Of a stretch of 64,000 bases of DNA, positions 1 through 8,591 are shown one piece after another. The translations under genes and the position numbers were made by a program. The notes under the pieces were generated by a model that saw only the letters and a list, made by a program, of their open reading frames with translations, was not told where the DNA came from and searched no databases. Source of the DNA: Diphasiastrum complanatum (Eukaryota; Streptophyta; Lycopodiopsida; Lycopodiales; Lycopodiaceae); contig CM055108.1 in NCBI GenBank assembly GCA_029204225.1, forward strand, positions 9,619,805 through 9,683,804, written 5' to 3'. Within the stretch, counting starts at the first letter, position 1; each line of letters starts with the position of its first letter.

Positions 1-290
1 CCCAGTTATGGGAGACATGGGCAGTGGATAGGTTTCTTGCAAAAAAATTTGCAAATTTTTGGGTACCTTTTTCTTTTTTTTTAACCGGAGCAGACAGGCA
101 GTCGCTGTCCACCCCCTGATATTAGTTCCGGGGGGGGTAGGGTCAGGAAAATAGTTTTTTATTGATTTTGGGCATGTGGGAGTGAGCGGAGAGGGGCCTA
201 TATTTTGTCTTTTTTTTGAAGAAAAAAAAATTCGCCCGAGATAGACGCGCCTGCGTCCGGACGCGCGTTCGTGCCCAGCCCCTGCTTCCT

Positions 291-347
<57 letters not shown>

Positions 348-480
348 CACACATGCAACAACGAATCGCAATTCGCAACTCTCATTAGAATTTTAAGAAT
401 TGGTTTTTTTTTTTAAAGATACATGCAATATGGAAGTAAAAGCTCATACATAAAGCCTAAATCGTGAGGGAGTAAAAGAG
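1..480. other. Unassigned left edge
   Basis: No gene is recognised here. The stretch mixes homopolymer runs (A, T and G) with a small CpG-rich patch near 240-275. It ends where the first LTR-like sequence begins. Confidence 0.5.
291..346. repeat. (TA)n microsatellite
   Basis: An almost pure TA dinucleotide run of about 56 bp with one interruption at 299-300. It lies 135 bp before the 5' LTR-like copy of the first gypsy element. Confidence 0.95.
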
Positions 481-643
481 TTACGTCCATGTCCAGTATG
501 TGGGATTCGGAATAATTCCTGACATGGATAGCCGGTACTCCAGTGTATAAGGTTGTCAGTTACGCCTCGTCATTCCGGACTTGGCTGGTAAGGTAATTAA
601 TAATCTTATGAGGGCCCAGACTTATAACTGGACTAGGAGCACT
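481..643 (+). repeat. Truncated 5' LTR copy of Gyp-1
   Basis: It matches the first 165 bp of the 3' LTR at about 93-95% by eye. The match stops abruptly after GAGCACTTGC; what follows does not resemble the rest of the 3' LTR. The expected TG start is replaced by AG at 479-480, and the five bases before it do not match those after the 3' LTR. Confidence 0.75.
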
Positions 644-2306
644 TGCCCAAAGAGAAAACGTGTGGTGTCCGGTTTGTACCCAGAACCATATCTCCAACGA
701 GTGTCCAGTTTTGAAGCAAAATCTCAAATTGACACAACGGTACTCTAACAATTACATCAATCAGAAGGTGGAGTCGGGATGCTGCTTTTTGTAGTTTTTT
801 GGTGGATCTCTTTGGTTTTTGCTTCCAGGTGGTGGAGTTGCCCTCCAAGTAGGTGGATTTTCAGATCTTGATGTACTTTCAACCTATTGGTCATGATTAT
901 GGACTTTTTCCATAGAAATTGATGGAAATCAATGGATTTTTGACGGTTTTTTGTGATTTTTTAACTAGAATTCAAAACTTTTTGCTTGAAATTTATCAAA
1001 GCTACTGATCTTGAACGTTTTCCAGAATTGTACTTGCTGTTTTACAGTCATTATTATTGATTCTAATGATTGCATGCCGGTTGAAAAGTCAAAAGGGTGC
1101 AAAGATAGTGAGTTTTGGCCAAAAATTGTTGTTTTTGGGCTAGAAATGGGCTATAAGAACCATGATTGACTGAAATCAGAACTTTTAGTGCTTGCATGTG
1201 ATTTATTTACAGTAGATCTGGCCTGATTGCACTTGCATGTGGGTATGATCCACAAATGTTTGCAAAAATGGTCAAAAAACATGGTTTTTTGGTGACTTTT
1301 TCACTATTTTTGGGGTTTTTCATAAAATTCATGGCTAATATTTTGCATGCACGATTTCAGAGGTGTAATGATGTCCTAAGGCTGTCATGAAGTTTGGTTA
1401 GGATTGAACACCATTAAGGGTCTCAAAAAGTCAAAAAATAGTGTATTTTTGAGGTTTTTTGAGCGTGAATAACTCTCAATAGGTGGTCTGAACCTGCTGG
1501 ATTTTTTTACTAGCTGACAGATATGATGGATTGCCTCTGATTTGAGCCATCATGCACCCAATTTGGTGTTCCGGGGCTTAGGTACCATTATCTTGAAGTT
1601 TTACTTGTTGAAGGAGTCCATAAATGCAATTTTTGCATGATCTGCGCTTATGATTGCTTGTTCGACCTGATAGAAGCCTCTATGCCTCTCTAATGAACCT
1701 TAGAAGAGTGCTTGTAACCTCTGATTGGATGCTATATGGGCTGGATATGGATTTTTGACATACACCCTTGGAAAAAGTGCGCCCTCCTACTGATTTTCAG
1801 TCATTTACTGCTCGCATGTGTGAAGCCTACGTGGCAAGGTGACGTGGCAGGTGTCTTGTAAACCTTCTCTCCCTCTGTACTGTGCTTTACAGTGACCAAA
1901 TCAGAGTCCTGTAGCAAAAGTTATGGCTGTCAAAAGTTTAGCATTTTTTAGACTAAAATTTGAAAATTTTCCGTAATGTTCTGATTGCATGCATCCCATA
2001 TGCATGGTTGGATGCATGGTACGGGGTGGTATAGTGGGTTGATTGGAGTAATTTCATGCATGAATGCCATCTTTGGAAAATCTAGTCAAAAAGCTGATTT
2101 CCCAGTTACTAGGCAATTTACGGAAAAAAATTTGATTTTTTAGTAAAATCGATGCATGTCGAGTCTGATGCATGCAGGATGATTCGAAATGAGTTCGAAA
2201 TCGGATGGCACCTGTGAAACTGATAGATCGACATTTTTAATCGATTTTCACAGTTTGGTCCATATCGAACGGATTTCAAAAATCCCAGTTTCGTAAATTT
2301 TTAAGT
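644..2306. other. Noncoding stretch with many TGCATG motifs
   Basis: No coding sequence or retroelement domain is recognised in 1.66 kb. It is AT-rich, with frequent T and A runs. About twelve TGCATG words occur between 1070 and 2170, where roughly one would be expected every few kb. It occupies the place where gag and protease of Gyp-1 should be, so it is either a leader-derived or an inserted sequence. Confidence 0.5.
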
Positions 2307-3350
2307 AACTAATATCCATTACCTCGAATGGATGATCTGGTAGATCGATTAGGTGGAGCTAAATACTTCACAAAAATAGATCTCAGAACCGGATATCATC
2401 AGATTAGGATTCATCCGAATGATGTGCAAAAGACTAGTTTTCGGATGAGATTCGGTCATTATGAATTCCTTGTGCTTCCTTTTGGGTTGACGAATGCACC
2501 TGCGACATTTCAACAGATGATGAACGATATTTTTCGTTCATATATGGGTCAATGTGTAGTTGTATTCTTAGATGATATTCTCATCTACAGTAAGACACTT
2601 AAGAAGCATCTTAATCATCTTAAGACTGTCTTGAGAATTCTCAAAAAAAGAGAGAAATTATATGATAAAGAATCTAAATGTGAGTTCTTTAAGCATGACT
2701 TAGTATACCTCGGTCATAAGATCACCCATGGTGGGTTGAAGATAGACGAGAGTAAGGTCAAGACAGTGCTTGAGTGGCCGATATCGAATATGGTTAGAGA
2801 AGTTAAATCTTTTCTGAATTTTACAGTTTTCTTTCGTAAGTTAATTGAAGATTATGCAAAGGTAGCAGCGCCTTTAAATAATCTGACTAAAGGCAAAGTT
2901 AATAAGAGAGGTAAACCTAGTCCGCCTATTGAATGGAACGAAGAACTGAATCAATGTTTTGAGAATCTCAAACAAATGGTTGCTTCAGCTCCTGTTTTAC
3001 AAATCGCGAATCCAGATTTACCTTACGTTGTACGAACGGACGCAAGTGATTCGACGATAGGAGCAGTTCTTTTACAAAATGATAGGCCAATAGCGTTTGA
3101 GAGCAAGAAACTTACCGGACCTCAGTTGCGTTATACAACTCAGGAGAAAGAGTTATTTGTTGTGATACATGCACTTAAAACCTCGAGGCATTACCTTTAT
3201 GGATCACCAGCCTCTAAAGTACTTTTGTGATCAAAAAGATCTGAGGGGTCGTAAAGCTCGCTGGGCTGAGCTTATGCAGGAATTTGATCATGAGGTCCGA
3301 TATGTCAAGGGCAGCTCTAACCAAGTTGCGGACACTCTTAGTCGGATTGG
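2307..3350 (+). pseudogene. Ty3/gypsy reverse transcriptase-RNase H remnant (Gyp-1)
   Basis: This copied the element RNA into DNA in the original element. The frame starts inside the RT domain: YPLPRMDD just before the ATG at 2328, preceded by an in-frame stop. GAKYFTKIDLRTGYHQIRI, LPFGLTNAPATFQ and the catalytic FLDD box followed by ILIYS are all visible. RNase H follows, with RTDASDSTIGAVL and the QEKELFVVIHALK segment. A frameshift and small deletion near 3200 moves reading to a second frame, where HQPLKYF, RWAELMQEFD and the NQVADTLSR end appear. The RT N-terminus is missing. Confidence 0.9.
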
Positions 3351-3599
3351 TGAATTGAATGAACTTTCATTCACACAGAGTTCCACTGATCTATATCTTT
3401 CATTGAGAGGAAAGTGTGAATCAGATTCTCATTTTAGTCGCATCTGGAAGATGGTTGAGATTGGGAAAAATGAGAATGGAATAGAGATTAACTCACAAGG
3501 ATCTCAGAATCCTAAGAAAGATAAGAAGATAATGAAACAGTTCTCTATCCGAGGTGGATTGCTATTTCGGAATGGGAAAGTTTGTGTACCAGTGGATGA

Positions 3600-4330
3600 T
3601 GAGATAAAGAAGAGAATTCTTTATGAGTGTCATGACATACCATGTGCAGGTCATCCAGGCATACACAGGACTTTGGACCTGGTTTTATTGGCCAAAACTC
3701 AAGCCATATGTCGAGTCTTATGTGGTTAAATGTTAAACTTTGTCAGTTAGCCAAAGCGGAATGCTTAAAGACTGGAGGGTTGTTACATCCCTTAGATATC
3801 TCTCAGAAACGACGGGAAAGGATATCTATGGATTTTGTAGTTGGACTTCCAAAGACCCAATGTCAGAATGACTCTATTTGGGTTGTAGTGGAGAGGTTAA
3901 CTAAGTTAGCTACGTTCATACCAGTTAAGTCAACTGCTAAGGCTTCGGATTAAGCCCAGATCTGTGGAAAAATTGTTCAGGCTTTATGGATTGCCAAGTG
4001 ATATTGTTAGTGACAGGGATCCTAAGTTTACAGGTTACTTTTGGTCAGCTGTATTCCATAAGCTATAAACCTCGCTTAGTTTTGGTTCTATTGATCATCC
4101 TAAATCAGATGGCCAGACGGAAAGGACTAATCAGACTATCGAGGATATGTTGAGGACTTATGTGTCTCACAGGCAGTCTCAGTGGGAGAATTACACTCCT
4201 TTAATTGAGTTTGCTTACAATAGTAGAAAACATTTTGCTACAGGTTATAGTCCGTTTATGCTGATGTACGGTTTTCAACCTAGATCTCCAATAAATGTGG
4301 AGATGAAGTCTGTTAAGATCTAGAAAGTTG
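3600..4330 (+). pseudogene. Ty3/gypsy integrase remnant (Gyp-1)
   Basis: Integrase inserts the cDNA into the genome. The histidine pair of the zinc finger is visible (HDIPCAGHPGIHRTL near 3630-3675), but a frameshift separates it from the cysteine pair near 3730. The core shows the first aspartate in SMDFVVGLPK, the second in [10 protein letters not shown] and the glutamate in KSDGQTERTNQTIE. These sit in different frames with stops near 3951 and 4066. It cannot be functional. Confidence 0.85.
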
Positions 4331-4446
4331 CAGATTCCTACATGATATGCAAGAAATGTTGCAAGTGGCACGTGATAGTATCCGTAGTGCTCAAGACAGA
4401 GCTAAGCACTATGCCGATCTTAAGAGGTCTCTGAGAGATTTTAAAG

Positions 4447-4866
4447 TTGATGGCTGGGTATATCTTACAATTCCGAAAGATTCTAAGACTATGGCATAAG
4501 AGTAACCATTATAATTTGTCTACCAGATATTGTGGAACATTTTGGATTATAAGAAAAATTGGTTCTTTAGCTTACGAACTTGGTCTTCAGGATAAGTCGA
4601 CTGCTCACCCAGTGTTTCATGTAAGCCGCTTGAAATTAAGTTTACATGAAGGTGATGTAGTTGGATCTGATGAGGATCTTATCCACTTGGAGGATTTATC
4701 GCTTAGTGTACCTTTGAAACTCGAAAGAGTACTCAGAACCAGAGATAAAAAATTGAGAAATCGTTCTATCTCTGAGTGCTTGATTAGGTGGAAGGGTGGA
4801 CTGAGGATGATGATTTGTGGAAAAGGGTTGAAATCATAAAGAAGAACTTCCCTAGCTTCCACTTCT
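4447..4866 (+). pseudogene. Integrase C-terminus with chromodomain (Gyp-1)
   Basis: The segment carries the HPVFHVSRLK motif that precedes the chromodomain in chromoviruses. A chromodomain-like end follows: PLKLERVLRTRDKKLRN, then ECLIRWKGG. A one-base shift near 4800 moves the conserved tail (EDDLWKRVE, FPSFH) into another frame. Chromodomains in this lineage are thought to steer insertion to heterochromatin. The frame ends about 30 bp before the polypurine tract, as expected for a complete pol 3' end. Confidence 0.8.
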
Positions 4867-4880
4867 GAGGACAGAAGTAG

Positions 4881-4896
4881 TTTAAGGGGGGAAGAA
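4881..4896 (+). promoter_or_regulatory. Polypurine tract of Gyp-1
   Basis: TTTAAGGGGGGAAGAA lies directly before the TG of the 3' LTR. Such purine runs prime plus-strand DNA synthesis. Its position fixes the 3' LTR start at 4897. Confidence 0.8.
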
Positions 4897-5343
4897 TGTT
4901 ACGTCCATGTCCAGTATGTGGGATTCGGAATAATTCCTGACATGGATAGCCTGTACTCCAGTGTATAAGGTTGTCAGTTACGCCTCGTCATTCCGGACTT
5001 GGCCGGTAATGTAATCAATAATCTTATGAGGGCCCAAACCTATAATTGGACTATGGAGCACTTGCATGGTGTTTGACTACTATAATGCAAGAATAGGAGG
5101 TCAATTGCTTTTGATAGGAATGGAGGCATCCTAGAGGGAATATTCTCTAGTCATTTGGAGAGTATATATCCTAGTGGAACTCGCCCATCTCCTCATTGTC
5201 TTTTTTTATTTCAGAAGCCATAATCCCCTCCTCTCTTGTATTCATTCACCTTGGCTTGGGGGTGCAGTAGTTAGGGTATTGACTAGCCATTTTGTTGGTT
5301 GGGTGGTTTTGCTCCACAGGTGTCCTTTTGGTTGCATGTAACA
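4897..5343 (+). repeat. 3' LTR of Gyp-1
   Basis: The LTR starts TGTTAC at the polypurine tract. The inferred end GTAACA at 5338-5343 is the perfect 6-bp inverse of the start, giving a 447-bp LTR. The 5' copy matches only the first third. The right end is inferred from the inverted termini, not from a second full copy. Confidence 0.7.
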
Positions 5344-5757
5344 GGATTTGAGAGAATCTTCACTTGGCGATCGTTATAAAAAGTATTGACAATTTCCTTG
5401 TGCCCCTCATATTTCACTTCTCAAGATCCCTATGGCAGCTAGTGAAGGCCGTTGAGAAGCTAAAGACATATCGAGCCAAAGATATTTGGCCAAGAAGCTT
5501 AGCTTCTCAACATGTCTCCACTACAGTCACTTTCCTACTTCTTGACTCTCTGATATCGAAGTCATGCTTCTCTTTCCTCCCTTGTGGAGGATGAACATTA
5601 TCCACCTGATTCAAAATTTGGGGACCCTATGCAGTCAAACTACCATCATAGCAACATGATTAACCAAATGCTAGTCAAGCCTTTTGGGACCATCTTCAAG
5701 ATCCTGTCAGGCTAAAACAAAATCGTTCTTTTCCATGCCAAAAGGCATATAAGACTA
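5344..5757. other. Unassigned spacer
   Basis: No recognised gene. A 76-codon open frame at 5364-5594 has no familiar motif. A small hairpin (ATGCC, 4-base loop, GGCAT) lies near 5735. Confidence 0.5.
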
Positions 5758-6249
5758 GTAAATGTACATGTCAAGTATGTGGTAACCGTAGGAGCGTATG
5801 AAACGTCTCCAAGACTATAACAGAAATACAAATCTAACTGCTATGATCTGAAACTGAAAGCTGAAAGTGAAAAGGATGCGATGATATATGAAACATGTGG
5901 GAGCATATATACTGCTAACTCTCATGAATACGGTATGACACTATCATCCAACCCTGTCTCGCTGATGCTATAAAAGGATGTAATACGGGATGCAGCATGA
6001 AGGACTGTTGGTGGTCGATGACGTCGTCTAGGAAGATGAGGTCTCCTCATGATAAGTCGGGTAGCTCGTGCAGCAACATGAGTATGAGTGGAACATTGTC
6101 TCTGATCTCGATGGGCATGTAAGTCTCCATCATCCTCATCCTCATCAGATACTAAGTCTCGTCCTCTTCTCTTGGAGAAGAAAGAAGTGATCTGCGGCTG
6201 AGAAATATGACTCCATTGGGCTGTCTGACATAGGCCCTATCGAGAGAGA
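5758..6249 (-). mobile_element. LINE-like 3' fragment, diverged copy
   Basis: On the minus strand the last 60 bases of coding-like sequence parallel those of the neighbouring fragment at 6272-6790: a YAP(I/T)V-like start, then a MYISSF/CTFTSL-like stretch, at the same spacing from the 3' end. Similarity is clear near 5758-5815 against 6310-6375 but weak elsewhere. An open minus-strand frame runs from about 6170 to 5920 without a start codon. It looks like a second, older insertion of a related element. Confidence 0.4.
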
Positions 6250-6271
6250 GAAGAAGAAGAAGAAGAAGAAG
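6250..6271. repeat. (GAA)n tract, probable LINE tail
   Basis: Seven AAG/GAA units on the plus strand, read as (CTT)n after AATAAAG on the minus strand. It sits exactly where the LINE fragment ends, so it is best read as that element's simple-repeat 3' tail. Confidence 0.7.
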
Positions 6272-6790
6272 CTTTATTAATGTCTTGTAGGTACCCGAAG
6301 GTACAAAAGATGAAATATACATCTCAAGTGTGTGCGATACAATGGGAGCATATAAAACATTCGTCTCCGTAAAATAACATAACATAACATACTAAGTAAG
6401 ACTAGAACCACAAACTAAGTCTGATACATATCTCTGTACTGAAAGTAGGAAAGGAACTCAAATATTATGAAACCAAGTCCATCCTCAGAACTCGGCTGGA
6501 GCTGTAAAGTAGGACATTATCGAGGATCCTTGTATGTGATTAGAGCCTGAAGTGATCTGGTGGAATTTCGGAATAAACAGTAGTATCGTCCTCTAATCTC
6601 ATAATAGACAGGACATCTAAAAATGAAATGATCCTCATCCTCAATCTCTCCAAGTGAGCAAAACTGACGTGTATGCCCTAAAAACGGCCCGTCTCAATAT
6701 GTAGCTGATGTGATGAGACCCTGAACTATCCCAGAATAAATCTCAATCCATCTGACAAACCCCCATCCCAATAACTAGGGTGAATAGGAA
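6272..6790 (-). mobile_element. 3' end of a LINE retrotransposon (ORF2 C-terminus)
   Basis: On the minus strand 6560-6675 reads FCSLGEIEDEDHFIFRCP followed by YYEIRGRYY. This is the cysteine-rich domain that ends many plant LINE ORF2 proteins after the reverse transcriptase. Upstream a related frame shows WIEIYSGIVQGLI. Downstream another frame ends SGTYKTLIKLLLL and runs into the simple-repeat tail. The pieces are in different frames, so the copy is dead. Only the last 500 bp are present, typical of 5'-truncated LINE insertions. Confidence 0.7.
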
Positions 6791-7520
6791 AACTTGTACA
6801 GTCTGTCTCCATAAAGGTGGATCTGTAGTCAAGGGGTTTCACCCCAAGCTATCCATCCCAAACCCTATGGATATAGGATCTGTAAATAAACTGGCGCATA
6901 TAGTGATGTGCAAGCTCATGGAGATCCACCTTTATATATATAGTACATGTGGAGTCACCTCCACCATCATGGTCATGTCAGAACCATCGACACACATCAG
7001 TTGCACACATTGTCGTAGATCAATAACGGGTCACCCACGCCAGTAGAACATTGACATGTGCACCCAATTGACCCTGATGAGCAAAGGTTCTTTTAAACAT
7101 TTGTACAATAATTCAATACCTACCTTCCTAATGATTGGATTAATTCATTCCATAAAATAAGGTGATAGGAAGCTCTATAAACATTGCTAGGCCCACTATA
7201 GTAGGAAGGATACAAGAGACAATCTCGTACATGTAACATTGATTTCGAGTAATGTAGGAAGAGTTTTCTTACCATACCATACCATTTTCTCTGAGTCTTT
7301 CTCAAAATAAATGCCTATTTAACCCCTTTAGCCTTTGTATATTTGTAGCTAGTGTGCATATATCATGGGGTATTATTCAAATATATCTTATGTACATGCT
7401 ACAAGTAGGTCAAGTAGGACACATGGTTCACTTGACACCTAGAGCTGAATATAGTAAGAGACATCTCATGCATACCCATGAAGCATGTATGACATGTGGC
7501 ATCCAATATGTTTTGGATCT
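6791..7520. other. Unassigned spacer
   Basis: No gene is recognised. Short open frames at 6780-7046, 7120-7305 and 7354-7551 lack familiar motifs. It ends at the four-base target site of the next element. Confidence 0.5.
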
Positions 7521-7716
7521 TGAGGGGTTACCATGCGCTTCCACTATTTGATTATTCACTTGCTGAAATCCATCACTCTTGTCAAGTAGCTTGAGCTTTG
7601 GTGCTTGCTAATTTTCTTATTTCTCCATGTATCTAAATGATCTATGTTATGCAATTCATGTGTTTATCGCCATTATCTAGTTATGATGCTATATAGGATG
7701 ATCTACAGGTTCAACA
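7521..7716 (+). repeat. 5' LTR of the miniature copia element
   Basis: It begins TGAGGGGTTACCA and ends GGTTCAACA, immediately followed by the primer site. Similarity to the downstream copy begins and ends at these points. The length of 196 bp is short for a copia LTR and typical of miniature LTR elements. Confidence 0.7.
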
Positions 7717-7729
7717 TGGTATCAAAGCC
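7717..7729 (+). promoter_or_regulatory. Primer binding site, initiator Met tRNA
   Basis: TGGTATCAAAGCC differs by one base from the usual plant copia primer site TGGTATCAGAGCC, complementary to the 3' end of initiator tRNA-Met. It abuts the LTR end, which fixes the LTR boundary. Confidence 0.8.
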
Positions 7730-8061
7730 TAATCAAATCCTTGAATAAGCGCCTCAATCTTGAAACTGGCGAAGTACGAGTAGTACAAATGTTTTTATAT
7801 TGCAATTGTGAGCTTTCATCATAAGGATGACAACCATAGCAAATGAAGTCGATTTTGAGCAATTTTTCAAAATTTGTGGAGAGTAGCTTATGGAGAATTA
7901 GGATGCAGGTGCCAAGTGCATCTTGGACAAGGGCTAGGACAGCCATAGTGTGTGATAAATTCAAAGTTAGAAGCTGAGGGGTATTCATCAAGTGGGCCTA
8001 ATACCCTAGTTTAACTTCTTTCATTTTCCTAAATCTAATCATGTCTAATCTTTAGGAAAGT

Positions 8062-8493
8062 TTGCTTAATGAAGCTAGCAAGCTAGATGGCACTAATTAC
8101 AGTGTGTGCATGTTCAAGATGGAAAATATTCTTGAAGAAAAAGAACATTGGGATATAGTAACAAGTAAACAACCTATTCCTACTTCAGAACCTGATCTCA
8201 AGGACTATAACAAAAGAGGCATGAGGGCCCACAAAATCATCAATCTCTCAATGAAGGATAGTCCTCACATTAGAGAAGCAAGACGACCAGATCTGGGCTG
8301 GGGAATTTTCAAGTCCATGTTTGAGACCGCCAACGCAGCTAGAGTTCTTCATTTAAAGAACAAGCTTAATTCTCTCAAGGTGGATATAAGGGATTCAATC
8401 ACTATTGAGGGGTTACCACCCTCCCACTGGTTGACTATTCACTTGTTGGAGTCCATCTCTTTTGTGAGGGAGCCTGAGCTTTGGTTTTGCTGA
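8062..8493 (+). CDS. Gag fragment of the miniature copia element
   Basis: The 143-residue frame begins near the gag start. KLDGTNYSVCMFKMENILEE is the N-terminal signature of plant copia gag (DUF4219/UBN2 type), followed by HWDIV and a VLHLKNKLNSLK helix segment. Gag would form the particle shell. Homology stops near residue 115; the last 29 residues are read from the 3' LTR, so the protein is a truncated capsid domain with no zinc knuckle. The start at 8062 may lie just inside the original N-terminus. Confidence 0.65.
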   Translation: MLNEASKLDGTNYSVCMFKMENILEEKEHWDIVTSKQPIPTSEPDLKDYNKRGMRAHKIINLSMKDSPHIREARRPDLGWGIFKSMFETANAARVLHLKNKLNSLKVDIRDSITIEGLPPSHWLTIHLLESISFVREPELWFC

Positions 8494-8587
8494 GTTTCTT
8501 GATTATGATTTTTGTAATGCAATTGATGTGTTTATTGTCATCTATCATAGTTAGGATGCTATTTAGGATGAATTACAGGTTTCAACA
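8406..8587 (+). repeat. 3' LTR of the miniature copia element
   Basis: It begins TGAGGGGTTACCA and ends GGTTTCAACA, parallel to the 5' copy, with several small deletions. No clear polypurine tract precedes it, which fits either decay or an internal deletion ending at the LTR edge. Confidence 0.7.
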
Positions 8588-8591
8588 ATCT

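Larger units (their letters stand above)
481..5343 (+). mobile_element. Decayed Ty3/gypsy chromovirus (Gyp-1)
   Basis: A 165-bp sequence at 481-643 recurs nearly unchanged at the start of the sequence at 4897. Between them lie gypsy-type reverse transcriptase, RNase H, integrase and a chromodomain, all plus strand and broken by stops and frameshifts. Gag and protease are absent; their place is taken by about 1.7 kb of noncoding DNA. The right end is well defined by a polypurine tract and an LTR with matching ends. No target duplication pairs with the left end, so the left part is probably rearranged. Confidence 0.8.
7521..8591 (+). mobile_element. Miniature copia-type element carrying only gag
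   Basis: Two related LTRs (7521-7716 and 8406-8587, about 75% identical by eye) flank a primer site and one gag reading frame. Protease, integrase and reverse transcriptase are absent. ATCT precedes the first LTR and follows the second at 8588-8591, a probable 4-bp target duplication. The layout matches the terminal-repeat gag-only class (TR-GAG) described in plants: elements that need enzymes supplied by others. LTR divergence says it is old. A plain internal deletion of a larger copia element is the alternative. Confidence 0.7.

Noticed and set aside
5738-5751. Small ATGCC/GGCAT hairpin as a LINE recognition stem-loop
   Set aside because: A five-base stem is common by chance and its position relative to the LINE end is uncertain.
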